Assembly (NCBI GenBank): GCA_001051155.2 | Contig: JYIP02000003.1 | Span: forward strand, 2,108,001 to 2,172,000 | DNA: 64,000 bases | DNA from: Chrysoporthe austroafricana | Taxonomy: Eukaryota > Ascomycota > Sordariomycetes > Diaporthales > Cryphonectriaceae | Direction: 5' to 3' | Shown here: piece by piece, positions 47,780 to 58,394 of the stretch | Layout: every line of letters starts with the position of its first letter | Position numbering within the stretch: the stretch's first letter is position 1 | Notes under the pieces: model-generated | What the model saw: the letters and a program-made list of their open reading frames with translations, nothing else | Told to the model about the DNA's origin: nothing | Databases searched by the model: none | Translations under genes and position numbers: made by a program

Positions 47780-49431
47780 GTGGATATCAAGTCACTACTC
47801 AAGGTTCCCGACTCAAATGAGTCCTCCGACTCACCTCCCAACCAGCCCGCACGAGCCAGATCTGCGTCCGCTCCTGCGCCACCTCCACTCGAGGCAGCAG
47901 TACGCCCTGCCGACGCCTCCGTCCCGAGGCCATCATCAACATCTACGTTGGCACCCGCTGCGTCCATCCACGGTGGGCCGCATAACGTCGCCGGAGTGGC
48001 TTCCTCAGTCGGTACTATGTACGCCATGCCAGCGGCCCACCCTCCGCCGGGGACGTACCCGTTCCTCGGAGGTGGCGGGTATGCGCCGGCCGCGCCGGCC
48101 GCGCCGTTTCTGGGAGGGGGAGGAGCGCCAGGACCCGGTCCAGCAGATCCAAGAGGATCAGCGTCGCTAGGTCCGGGACCACAAGCAGGTGGAGGGAAGC
48201 GAGGCGCGCCACCGCACACGCAGGAGAGCCCGGCCAAGAAACAAAGCAAGTGGTCGCCCGAGGAGGACGCGCTCATCATCGAGCTACGCGGCAGCGGCAT
48301 GAAGTGGGAGGACATCTCGAAGCGACTTCCGGGACGCAGCTCGATTAGTTGTCGGCTGCACTACCAGAACTACCTAGAGAGACGGAGCGAGTGGGACGAG
48401 GAGCGCAAGAACAAGCTCGCGCGCCTGTACGAGAGGTGAGTCCACACTACTGAGAAACCCCCTCGTGTCCTGGTGCGGCCCCCCAAACCTCCCTTCGCGA
48501 TGGCCTCGACCCGCTGGAGGAAGACGAGGGAGGGGCTAGATCAGTCGGCAGGCGGCGACATACCTACGCCCAATGCCCCGTGGACACATTGCATACGCGA
48601 AGGTCCCACCACCCCCATCGAGATTCACGATCGAGCACCTGGCGCCTTACACCCCCAACAATTCAATCCTTGTTCCCGGAGAATTACTGACTCGCATGTC
48701 CGCCCAATCACAGATTCAAGCCGGACATGTGGGCCAAGGTCGCAGAGGAGCTGCAGATCCCATGGCGCGCGGCGGAGGCCATGCACTGGCAGCTGGGCGA
48801 GAACGACATGGCGACCCGCGCGGGCGTCGTCCCCTTCGCGCTGGCGAACTCGCAGCAGGACAGCAGCCGGTCGTCGCCGTCGCGCGGCCACGTCCACTCC
48901 CAGTCGCAGGGCAGCGTGCCCCGGAGCGATCCACACCTCCGATACCCACGGGGCGGCGCGGCGACCCATCTGCCGCTCCACCACCATCAGGTTGCTCCTC
49001 CGCCGCATCATCAGCTCACCATCCCACCGCCGCTGTCGACTATATCCCCGCCAGGCCCGGGCCGTGGCCCTCATCCCGTCAGGCGCGAGAGCCTGCCGCC
49101 CCGGCCGGGTCCGTCCGAGTATATGTACGAGAGCGGCCCTCCGGCGCCCGGTCCTGGCCTCCCCCCGATCCAGCCGGGTGGCAGGGAGCGGGGCCCGGAT
49201 GGCAGGCTGCAGCTGCCGAGCGTGGCGGAGCTCACGACGGGGGTCAGCCCCTACTCGACGCCGGCGTACTCCCTCGGCGGCATCAGTGCCAGCCCCAGCG
49301 CGACGGCGAGCCCGCGGAGCTCAGTCCTACCGGGCCCGGGCATGGGCTACAGCCCCGAGGGCAGCGTCAGCTCGAAGCGGGGAAGGAGCAGTCCCGACTC
49401 GGGCAGGGAGGCGACGAGGAGGCGGCACTGA
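47780..49431 (+). CDS. Myb/SANT DNA-binding protein (5' end unresolved)
   Basis: Probable nuclear regulator. Two exons are clear: one ending at 48435 and 48714-49431, with a 278-bp intron (GTGAGT...CACAG) that splits an Arg codon to give LYERFKPDMW. SANT/Myb repeat 1 has SKWSPEEDALIIELRGSG and RLHYQNYLE. The second repeat spans the intron (WDEERKNKLARLYERF, then AKVAEELQIPW). The rest is Pro/Gly/Ser-rich low complexity, with a basic end. The conserved-looking start VDIKSLLKVPDS has no ATG: the open frame begins after a stop near 47738, has GTG at 47780, and its first ATG is 48017, inside the Pro-rich part. An upstream coding exon joined at an AG near 47760 or 47766 is likely. It resembles a fungal-specific two-repeat Myb family, not FlbD. 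Confidence 0.8.
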
Positions 49432-50826
49432 AGATCCCAGGCTGGACGCGCGGCTGGAAAGGCCACAAGCAAGACGCGGCGCGGGGGTCCGAAACGACAA
49501 GACGACGACAATGAAATACGATCATGATGATGTTTAGGCTGTCAAAGACTTTCTATTTTGGGCACATACACGAGCATTCTTACATAGAGTGGACGAACAG
49601 TGGATACGGCGTGGTCAACGGTGGAGTTGGGACTTGGGGGCGTGGGTAAGGAGGGGGGAGGTACATAGGGCTGGGAAAACCTACACGGGTCGTTGAGCGT
49701 GCGGCGGAATCGGCTGGATGGTTGGGTTGACGGAAAGATTCAGTGCCGCGTTCACCACGGCGCGACAACGGACCTACTTGCATTCTGGACGGCGAGGCCT
49801 AGGAAAAATTGTTCTGCATTATTTCACCCCCAAACCTCCTCGAGCCCTGGCCTGGCCCCGACAAGGAAATCCCACCGGCAGAGAGCGGGCTCCTCACACT
49901 ACGCATCGGGCTGGAGTGTCTTGGTTTGCTTGAGCTTCTCTTCAAGAAAGATATTTCTATTCACCTTACTGTGTTTATCATCGATACTAAATTCCCCCCC
50001 CCCCTGGGAGTCTGTACAGGCTCCCAGGTCTTGACGAGCCCGCTCTCGGGCAGGGAGCGTTCTGTGGGTGAAGGGGAGCATACCATGGTACCCGCGGCGA
50101 CGTGTGGAGTATCATGAACGCGGGTTGTTTCATGCATCCGGTCACGACGAATGGCGCATCGTCGGGGAGGAAACCCTCCGAAACAGGCCTAAGCGGCGCG
50201 GCCTCTTGTCCTGGTCGTTACTACCAGCACCATCCGGTACCCATGTTCATCCCACGTCCTGGACCCGCCTCAGACGTCTTCGACCGTCGCTGACTGTGAC
50301 ACAAGACACGTGTTGGCGGTGGGTTGTCGGGAGGGGGGAGTACGTATTGGGGAAGGGCCTGGTAGCTGGCATGTGTCGCATGGCCTTCCTTCTCTGTCCC
50401 CTGGCTACGACGGTACAGTACTCGCATGGCAGACCGGTCTGGGACGAGCAAATGGAACGAAACAAACGACGGGAGATGCACGGACGCAAACCGGATTGGT
50501 CCAAGGACATGTGCCCACACACACACACAGACGTGAGGTGACTCTCAACAAACTGATGGGATTATTAGATCGGATCGGTCCGGCTAGGGGCGGGTTGGGT
50601 GGATGCATACCTAAGGTAACCTGCGTATGCAACACCCTTCCTCACCCACGAATGGGCTGGGGATCCGGGCCTCGAGACGGGGTCATTGTAGAACTGTTTG
50701 ATAGACAAGAAATAGACTTCTCGCCGCCTGTCTCACAATGAAACATTGTCCTCCGGTGCCAACGCATCAAATTAGATAGGGCCCCCGCGGACCAGGCTGC
50801 CGCGGCCCCGGATCAGCTCGCCGGTC
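49432..50826. other. convergent intergenic region
   Basis: 3' flanks of the Myb-like (+) and Trm9-like (-) genes. It contains a short CA repeat (50515-50529) and a C-run near 49994. No gene is seen. Confidence 0.6.
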
Positions 50827-52005
50827 CTATCCTGCGATTACCCACCAATTGTCCCGCTCGTACCCGCTGCGCAGCACCTCGCCCCCCGCGGCGGCGACGT
50901 CCTCCTCCAGCTCGCCCTTCCTGTACAGGTGGTAGAACCGGTGGAAGGTCTTGTCGGTCTGCTGCTGCTGCTGCTGCTGCTGCTGCCCGCCCGCCCCTGG
51001 CGCGCCGTCACCGCTTGCTTTTTCCGGCGGCACGGCTGCACCCGCGGCGGTGCCAGGAGCCACCTGCGCGCCCGCCCCACAGGCAGCCTCGTCTTCTCCA
51101 TCGCTCGCGCGTGACTGCTGCCGCCGCCCTTGCATGCTCTCACCGCCGCCTGTGTCGTGGCGCCCGCCATCGCGATCCAGGCTCGTGGCCGCCTCGTGAC
51201 CGCTCCCTGCCGCCGCCTTGTCTCCTGCCGCCGCCGCCGCGTCGGGCTGCCCCTGCGCGTGCTTCTGCCCGCGTGGCGCCCTGCCCTGCGGTTTCTTCTC
51301 CTTCTTCTGCTGCGGCGCCTTCATCACCCACGGCACGAGCAGGTCCTGCTCGCCACCCTCGTCCCACCCGCGCCGGCTCGTGCTCTGCTCCAGCGCCCAG
51401 ACGTAGACCAGGACCTGGCCGCCCGCCTCGGGCGCCGCCGACGTCGCCGCCCTGCCCCGCCGGACACAGCGCAGGAGCTGTCGTATCGCGTCGACCCGCC
51501 TCTCCCTGGTCGACAGGTGGTGTATCACCGCGATGCAGATGACGAAGTCCGCAGCGCCGTCCCTGAACGGCAGGTCCAGGCTGTCAGCGACGGCGGCATC
51601 CGCGCCGGGTAGCACTGCGGTATCGCGGGCGCCGGCCTGCTGGGCCTTACCGCCGCCACACCACATGTCCCTCGCCAGCCCCACGAGCGCGGCGCTCCGA
51701 TCGCACCCGAGCATGACCACGTCGCGGTTGACGCCCATGTTCTTGCCGTTGCCGCAGCCGACGTCCAGCCCGACGGACCCGGGCGGCCGCGACGCGAGGA
51801 AGGACGACACAAAGGGCCAGGGCTTGTGCCGCGTCGCGCTGAAGTGCGGCGCGATCGCCTCGTAGACGCCGTGCACGTGCGCCTCCTCGTAGACGGCCGC
51901 GTCGTCTCCTCCCCCTCCTGCTGTCCGCCCCGGGGACGGCGCCGCAGCGCCCTGCCGGGGGGCCTGCTGCGGCTGCGGCGGCGGCGGCTCGGTAGTGGTG
52001 GTCAT
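50827..52005 (-). CDS. trm9: Trm9-type tRNA wobble-uridine carboxymethyl methyltransferase
   Basis: SAM-dependent enzyme that methylates carboxymethyl-uridine at tRNA wobble position 34 (mcm5U), acting with Trm112. Intronless, 392 aa. The family block YEEAHVHGVYEAIAPHFSAT is at 39-58. SAM motif I is VGLDVGCGNGKN (78-89), and later motifs are DSLDLPFRDGAADF and IAVIHHLST. The C-terminal family end, RFYHLYRKGELEEDV to RDNWWVIA, is at 356-391. Between DLLVPWV (about 227) and that end lies an Ala/Gly/Gln/Lys-rich insertion of about 120 residues that includes Q9 (341-349, encoded by a CTG repeat on the plus strand). The insertion is much longer than in yeast Trm9. The first 36 residues are also low complexity. 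I use the ATG at 52005 because the longer frame opens with GTG. Confidence 0.9.
   Translation of the reverse strand: MTTTTEPPPPQPQQAPRQGAAAPSPGRTAGGGGDDAAVYEEAHVHGVYEAIAPHFSATRHKPWPFVSSFLASRPPGSVGLDVGCGNGKNMGVNRDVVMLGCDRSAALVGLARDMWCGGGKAQQAGARDTAVLPGADAAVADSLDLPFRDGAADFVICIAVIHHLSTRERRVDAIRQLLRCVRRGRAATSAAPEAGGQVLVYVWALEQSTSRRGWDEGGEQDLLVPWVMKAPQQKKEKKPQGRAPRGQKHAQGQPDAAAAAGDKAAAGSGHEAATSLDRDGGRHDTGGGESMQGRRQQSRASDGEDEAACGAGAQVAPGTAAGAAVPPEKASGDGAPGAGGQQQQQQQQQTDKTFHRFYHLYRKGELEEDVAAAGGEVLRSGYERDNWWVIAG
50961..50988. repeat. CTG/CAG trinucleotide repeat encoding polyQ
   Basis: About nine tandem CTG units on the plus strand encode the nine-glutamine run in the Trm9-like protein. A pure triplet repeat of this kind may vary in length between strains. 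Confidence 0.85.
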
Positions 52006-53589
52006 GGTGCGGGAGGGCGTGATGATGCTGACAGCGCTGGCGCCGCTTCCTCCGTGGCGCCTGGCTCCCGTGGCTGTGTTGCCCCCACGCTCACGCACAC
52101 GCACACGCTCACCTCAGCCCAGGCAGCCGTTATACTAGATCTGACCGACACTCCCGGCGGCAGAAGCAGCAGCAGCAGAAGCAGCAGCTAGCCAAGCGCG
52201 GCCGCGGCAGCCCGTGCAGGACTCTCACCGTACCCGGCTCACCGCCGCGATGCAACGCAAATCACGCGGTGCGACCCCAGATCGCGAGACAGACGTCGTC
52301 CCCCCTCCCCTTCCTTCCCAGTGGCTTGTCCTGGCGCGGCAGGGCAGCTCCTAGCTGCCGGATGCAGGCGCACGGCCACCCCCTTCGCGCGGTGACGACG
52401 GCGGGCTCTGGGCCTTAGCCTCTCCCTGCGGGGCCAAGGCGGGCGAGGGCAGGTCGTCCGAAGATCGCTGGCAATCAATCTGGGGAGGTAGCAGCCCGCG
52501 GTTGGGAGGGAGAAAGGGATTGGCGAGGTTGATGCGCAGGCCTGGGCTGGTGCAACCTTGCTTAAAACGCGATGCGACGAGGCCGGAAAACGAGGACAAG
52601 GCGTGCTGCACCCGGGGGACGCTTTCCAGGGTAGGATCGCGAGTCTGGGAGATCCGGCAGGCTGAATGCAGATGTAGCGATGTGCTTGCCGACGGCCTGC
52701 AAGAGGGTCTGCCTGGCCCGTCACTCTCTCCTGCTCACGGCCTCGATACGTTGTCGTCGACGGTATCACAGGACGTTGGTTGGATTGAGGCTCAAAATTT
52801 GACGTCTGGCGGCCCCGCAAGCCTCCGAGACACGAGACGGCCTGGCTTTGTCGTGTGTGTACTGTTCAGCCCTCCTGTGCTCGAGGCGGCCGCAGCTTGG
52901 CGCATCACAAAGGAAAAGCCCTCTGTGTGTCGTGGTACGCACCGCGCAGTACGGGCGTGGGGTGGCGGCAGCAGCAGAGACGGTGAGACAATACTCAGCA
53001 AGGAGGGCGTGGCGGTCGAAATTTCAGGGGGCGTGCGTCTAGAGCACCCAGGCAGGGCGGGAACAGGGGATCCCTGCTCCCTGTGGTCATACTACCTGAT
53101 GTGGTGCAACGTTCGCGCTAGGCACTCCCCCCCGGCTTCTGGAACGCTGGTACCGAAGTACACACATCGCAGGAAAGACGTGCATGATCGCATTGTCACA
53201 AACGACGAACCATCCAGTCGAGACCGGGGCGTGAGACCGGTCGCTCTCGCGTACAGAGGCTGTTCCGCCGCATTTCGAGGCTCATTGGTGCTGATTATAG
53301 ATGTGATATTCTCTGCCAAACCTGATCCGGGGCCCGCCAGGGCTCGTAGGGGTCGGGCGCCCAACCAGAATATCAGACGGCTGTCTCGAACCGTTTGCTG
53401 ATCTCCAATCTTGAGAAGCGGGATTCATGCGCCTAAAGCTGGGGCGCCGGACGGCTGGGACCCCCTGGCACCCGAGGATGGAGGTTCAGAATTGTGTCTA
53501 GAAACATGTTCATCGTATCCGTACGGCCCTGTTCGGCCCTGCTACGGAGGGCCCATGACGAAACCAGAGGTACCGCCGCGGAGTACACG
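52006..53589. other. intergenic, Trm9 promoter side
   Basis: It includes a GCAGCAGAA-type simple repeat (about 52161-52188) in the probable Trm9 5' UTR or promoter. A 299-codon plus-strand ORF (52502-53401) has no recognisable domain and the Arg/Gly/Pro bias of a chance frame. No gene is supported. Confidence 0.55.
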
Positions 53590-54818
53590 TCACGCCTTGC
53601 CCGTGTTCAGGGGGCTCTGGGGGTCATACACATCCGTCGTGATGAGCTCCGGGTACTCGACCCCTCCCTGCCTCAGGGCCTCCTCCATGACCTCCATGAT
53701 GACCACGGACTCGCTCCAGGGCAGCGTCGCGCTCTCGAGCTTGCCGTCCCTGAGGCAGCGCGCGCACTCGTCGGCCTCCCAGAACATGCCGTGCCCCCAG
53801 CCCCTGGCCTTGTCCTGGGGGATCGGGCAGTCGACCACCTCGAGACGGCCTGGGTTGGCCTTCCTGATGACCCGGTACTGCACCGGCCGGTACACCGGAG
53901 CCATCACCTGGATCTCACCCTCGGTGCCCTGGATCCGGATGCCAGGGCCGGCCGTGCCCTGTTCGTCGATGTCGGTCGCGGCGCGGAGGCCCGAGGTGGC
54001 TACCCCCATCGTCTTGTGCTTAGGGAACGACACGACGACGGTCGTGTTCTCGTCAGCACCGGTGTGGTCGTACTTGTTCATGCTGGCAACGACGACGGGC
54101 GTCTCCTTGGCCCCGGGCTGCAGATGGTACAGGGTCTGGAACAGCCACGTCAGGGAGTAGATGCCGAGATCCAGCAGGGCGCCGCCGGCCAGGTTGATGT
54201 TGACCATGCGGTGCTCGTCAGGGAAGCCCAGCGCGCCGTCGGGCGTGCTGGAATTGAAGGAGTTGTCCGCCAGGACGCGGTACACGTCCCCGATCTCCTT
54301 GCCCGCGATCATCTCCCGGATCTTGACGCTCAGCGGGAAGTAGCGCGTCCAGACCGCCTCCATGAAGAACAGGTTCTTCTCCCTGGCCTTGTCCACCAGC
54401 TTCCGCGCCTGGGCGGCGTTGACGGTCAGCGCCTTCTCGCAGAGTACATGCTTGCCCGCCTCCAGGCACAGCATGGCGTTCTGGAAGTGGTGCGAGTGCG
54501 GGGTGGCGACGTAGACGATCTGCACGTTGTCGTCGGCGACAAGCTCCGCGTACGAGCCGTAGGCCCTGGGCGAGCCGGACACGCCCAGGTCCTTGAGGAA
54601 GGTCTCGGCGCGGGGCTGGGACGAGGACGAGGCGGCGGCCACGATGGTGTGGGCGACGTCGCTGACACCGCGGCTGCTGGGGTCATTGAGGAGGTCCTTG
54701 GCGAAGGCTGTGAGGCTGTCAGCTGCTATCGACCGCGGAGGGAAGCTGGGTGGTCTGGCTGACTGGTCGCGATGCCTCCCGTGGCCATGATCCCCCATTT
54801 GAGCGTGTAGGGGGCCAT
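53590..54818 (-). CDS. Gfo/Idh/MocA oxidoreductase (dihydrodiol / D-xylose 1-dehydrogenase type)
   Basis: NADP-dependent sugar or trans-dihydrodiol dehydrogenase of the dimeric dihydrodiol dehydrogenase group. Two exons (54818-54764, 54707-53590) give 390 aa. The tiny first exon supplies the start MAPYTLKWGIMATGGIAT, whose GIMATGGIA is the family's nucleotide-binding turn. Reading the second exon alone, from an apparent ATG at 54798, would lose it. The splice (GTCAGC...TCACAG, branch GCTGAC) gives TFAKDLL. The catalytic lysine is K110 in CEKALTVNAAQA. Further blocks are FFMEAVWTRYFPL and GGALLDLGIYSLTW, with the dehydrogenase Asp/Tyr. The C-terminal GHGMFWEADECARCLRDGK is also typical. It is divergent from the aldo-keto reductase, sharing a 1.4-kb upstream region. 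Confidence 0.9.
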
Positions 54819-56222
54819 CTTGCGTCGTCTCCGCGGAGGGGCGCTGTAGGGGCTGTGTGTTCAGTGTCGAATGTCGGACGCGAGAGATTCTCCAATTGAG
54901 AGGCAGAGACGAGAACGGCCTCTGCTCAGTTGAGCCTGCTCAAGGATGTTCTGGGTGCAGATCTCCAGCGGGGTTGCCTTCGTTGTCAGTGAGGCGCCCT
55001 CGTCTTTATCAGTGCCCCGCTACACTGGGTGCCCCTCTTACTTACCCCTCTCAGCGGCAGGGATCCAGGCTCCAAGGTCGAGGCCTGTAAGCGGAATGTC
55101 TTAATCAAGTAGTCCCGCTAGTGGTGAAGCCGGTTGAGCCTCTCGTCAACGCTGTCAACGCTCACACCAGGGCCTCAGCGGCTTGTATGCAAAAGGAACA
55201 CGCCGCGTAGTCGTGAGTTCTCGATAGGAGTCAACTTCGGCTAGACTGGGCCGGGCCGGGCTTCAGGCGACGCAGCGCTATCTCCCTATCAAACCAAGCA
55301 CTACGTTTGTGCGCGATGCTGATCTGATTGTCCAGGAGTTGAGAAAGCAAGACTATAGCGAGGAAAGACGGATGAGGAAGTACCTCGTCGTATAAAGGCC
55401 ACCAGCCGAAGACAAGTGAGAGCCACGCAGAGCGTTAATACAGGGTGCGCTACTTCTTGAGCTCACAAAACCAACCTCACATCCTATATCACGAGCATGG
55501 TCGGGGAGAACGGCCTGTTAATGCGCCCACATTAATCTATATGTGGCGTGATGAACGAGACGAGTGTCTGACCGTTCTTAACAGTGCTCCGTGTTCCGGC
55601 TCTCACCTGTCATCTGCCACACGGAGCAGCTTCCAAGGAGGGGCCTCCGGCGCTGCGCCCATGGGGGCTCGTTGATGTGATCTCCTCACTCCCAGCGTCG
55701 ACGCCTTGGGCGGTCCGACTTGAGACATAGACAGGCCTGCCTACCTGGCCATAGCTCCATGCGAGCTCGAATGTCACTCCGGCCTCGAGGGGCGGCCTTG
55801 GGCTGAGCGGCGCGAGCGGGCCCGCGGCTGGAACAACACGAGGCTCGTGACCGTCGATAGCTGCCGAGTCGAGGATGGTCGTGGTGTTGCTTTTTGATCT
55901 TGTCCCTGATACCGAAACAGCCGTCTGTGTGACATGACGTGCTCCCCTACTGCGTGATTCGCGGACGGCAAGTGCTGCGAGTGTGACAAGAAGGCAGATC
56001 AGCCGTGGGCTCGAGGCTCCCCAGGCATCACGTCACTCCCAGCCCCATGCTATCGCCCTGAGCTGTTTGAGGAAATCTGCAGCGGCTGCTGGCCAACAAA
56101 GCACTGTATAGCACCGCAGACGGGTGTAATTCTCCATCTCCACCACCAACGAGCCTTGACGACAAAGCCTACCGGATCCGCTCTTGACGTTCGAGGGCCA
56201 AGCGGCGGCTCAAGAAACTACC
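54819..56222. promoter_or_regulatory. shared upstream region of the divergent Gfo/Idh and AKR genes
   Basis: 1.4 kb separates two head-to-head start codons of NADP-type oxidoreductases. No gene or strong motif array is seen. The arrangement would allow joint control, but no specific regulator site can be named. Confidence 0.45.
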
Positions 56223-57600
56223 ATGGCCGACAACGACGAAAAGAACAATCAGAGAGATGGAGATGGTAAGTCCCGTGATGACGGCTTTGACGCGGCGGAG
56301 GACTGGCGGCGCGAGATCCCACCAGAGCTTAACTACGATCGCGAGACCGTCGCCCAGAGGAACCTTTTCTATGGGACCGCGTGGAAGGGAGAGGAGACTG
56401 CCGAGCTTGTGTACCAGGCCATCAAGGCCGGCTTCAGGAACATCGCGACAGCCGCCCAGCCGAGGCACTACAGGGAGGATCTGGTTGCGGAGGGTGTGAG
56501 GCGGGCCATAGAGGAGGGCATTGTGACCCGCAAGGAGCTCTTCGTCAGTACTCCCCATCGCCATGCCCAGTGTCTTGTCGGAGCAAGGAGGTCTATCTCC
56601 TCCGGAATGAGGGACGTGGAAAGTACTGACCGACCACCAGATCCAGACAACCTTCACCCCGCTCTTTATCCAAGACCCGGAAGACGTCCCCTATCAGTAT
56701 GAAGGCGACGACGGCTCGACCCGTGAGCCCTCGGTCCAATGTAACGAGTCGATCGCAGCGTCCGAGGAGCTCTTCGAAGACTCGACTGCTGAGCAACCCT
56801 CAGAATGTAGGTATCTCGACGCCGTCTTCCTGCACGAGATGTATCCCGGCGACTGGTCAGCCACCCTGGGCGCCTGGCAGGCCATGTCGTCGGCCTGGGA
56901 CGCGAAGCGGTGCCGCCAGCTGGGCGTCAGCAACGTGGGCCGCGAGGACCTCGGGCGGCTCCATGCGTGGTGCGCCCCGTCCGCGCCGCCCAGGCGCCAT
57001 CCCACCATCGTGCAGAACCGCTTCCGCCGGGGCAACGCCTTCGACGCCGGCGTGCGCGCCCTCTGCCGCGAGCGCGGCATCGCTTACCAGGCCTTCGGGG
57101 TGCTCCGAGGCAACGGAGACATGCTGCGGGACGCCGCCACCGTCGGGGCCGTGGCGGACTGGCTGGGCGTGGGCGCCGAGGCCGCGTTGTACGGGCTGGT
57201 CATGGCGGGTCTGGGCCCAAGGGGCGAGCCAGGCAACCTGAGGGATGACATCCAGGTCCTGGACGGGAGGACGAGGGACGTGCGTACCATGAGGGCCGAC
57301 ATGGAGGCCGTCAATAGGGTGCTGGTCGCGCTGAGGGACGCCATGTTGTGGCTGATCGTCCAAGTCAGGCGGCAGCAGAGACATCCCCATCCTGAAGAGG
57401 GAGAAGAGGGTGAAGAGTCGCAACAGGACCACGATGGCCGCGGTGAAAGGTCGCAAGATCCGGTGAAGCGTGGAGATTTCACAGTCGTCGTGCTGGACGC
57501 AATGCGAGAGAAGGCGGGTGTTTCGGAGGAGGTGCAGACAAATATCCTGCTGCTGGATGCGATGCGCAGCTTTCGCGGCGCGATCGGGCATGATTGGTAA
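56223..57600 (+). CDS. aldo-keto reductase family protein lacking two catalytic-tetrad residues
   Basis: Two exons (56223-56543, 56641-57600) give 426 aa. The ATG context ccATGg is strong. The TIM-barrel text of a fungal aldo-keto reductase is clear: LFYGTAWKGEETAELVYQAI, AGFRN, QPRHYREDLV, the second-exon start IQTTFTP, RQLGVSNV, PTIVQNRF, ALYGLV, and IQVLDGRT with MRADME in the NADP-binding end. Of the Asp-Tyr-Lys-His tetrad, Tyr (Y83) and His (H172, in FLHEM) remain. The Asp of the usual IDTA is Ala (A75, IATA), and the Lys of QTKFT is Thr (T111). Reductase activity of the normal kind is therefore doubtful. An acidic, low-complexity tail of about 80 residues follows the barrel. It could be a regulatory pseudoenzyme or a decaying but still open gene. 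Confidence 0.85.
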
Positions 57601-58394
57601 GCCATCACCAAAAGCGTCAAGCAGGACCCCTAGCGGCGCAAAGTCGGGAAGACTACCTGCTAGTTATAGTTCCATGGGGCTCGGCAGCTAGGACGTTGCC
57701 ATGAGGTGCGTAAGTAGGCGAGAGCGATACTCGATGAAGCCTCTGGCAGATTGTCCAGGAGAATCAGGGTACTGTAAAGCGGAAGTGAACGGGCTATGTA
57801 ATCGTTGTGGTTCATTATAATGGGTCATGCGACAGACACATGACCACACGGTGTTAAGTACGCTACATCAGTCAGTGTCACAAGCAGTTTTGATATCAAT
57901 AGTATTAACATCGGTTTCATTTCCCTGTCTGGTTCTCCAGAGCCTGGCGAGTACATGGGTATGTGGTGTCCTATCGTGGGTGTATGCGAGACTATTCGCC
58001 ATACCAGCTGCGCTCGTCTCCGAATGCTCCGCCGTCTATAATCAACGCCGCGATATGCTTTCCCACGTAGTTACTCAGTGGTCTAAATGCCTCCTCCGAG
58101 CGGAATTGAGTGGTGAGTTGTGTCGGATGCCGTCAGGGCGCTCCAGACGGTGACCACCTGCCGACCCTCCGGGTAGCAGGCGTTCTGCTCAAACTACAGA
58201 GCTTCGACACCGCGGCACCAGAGCTCATGAGCCAGCCAGGGTCATACCACCCCTCGCCTACATTTCGCTCCCAAAGGCGGTTGCTGAAAATGTCCACAGC
58301 GTGCCCGCCAACTAGGCTTAGACAGGGTATTAAAGGACGTCCTCAGCCACGACCGGACGCCAGTTCCAATAGCAGACCCCCTCCCTTTCAACAA
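57601..58394. other. convergent intergenic spacer (AKR / Pcf11)
   Basis: 3' flanking DNA of both genes, with AT-richer sequence near 57800-57950. No gene, RNA or notable repeat is seen. Confidence 0.65.

Noticed and set aside
52502..53401. 299-codon plus-strand frame between Trm9 and the Gfo/Idh gene
   Set aside because: No domain, chance-like composition, and no supporting splice or start context.
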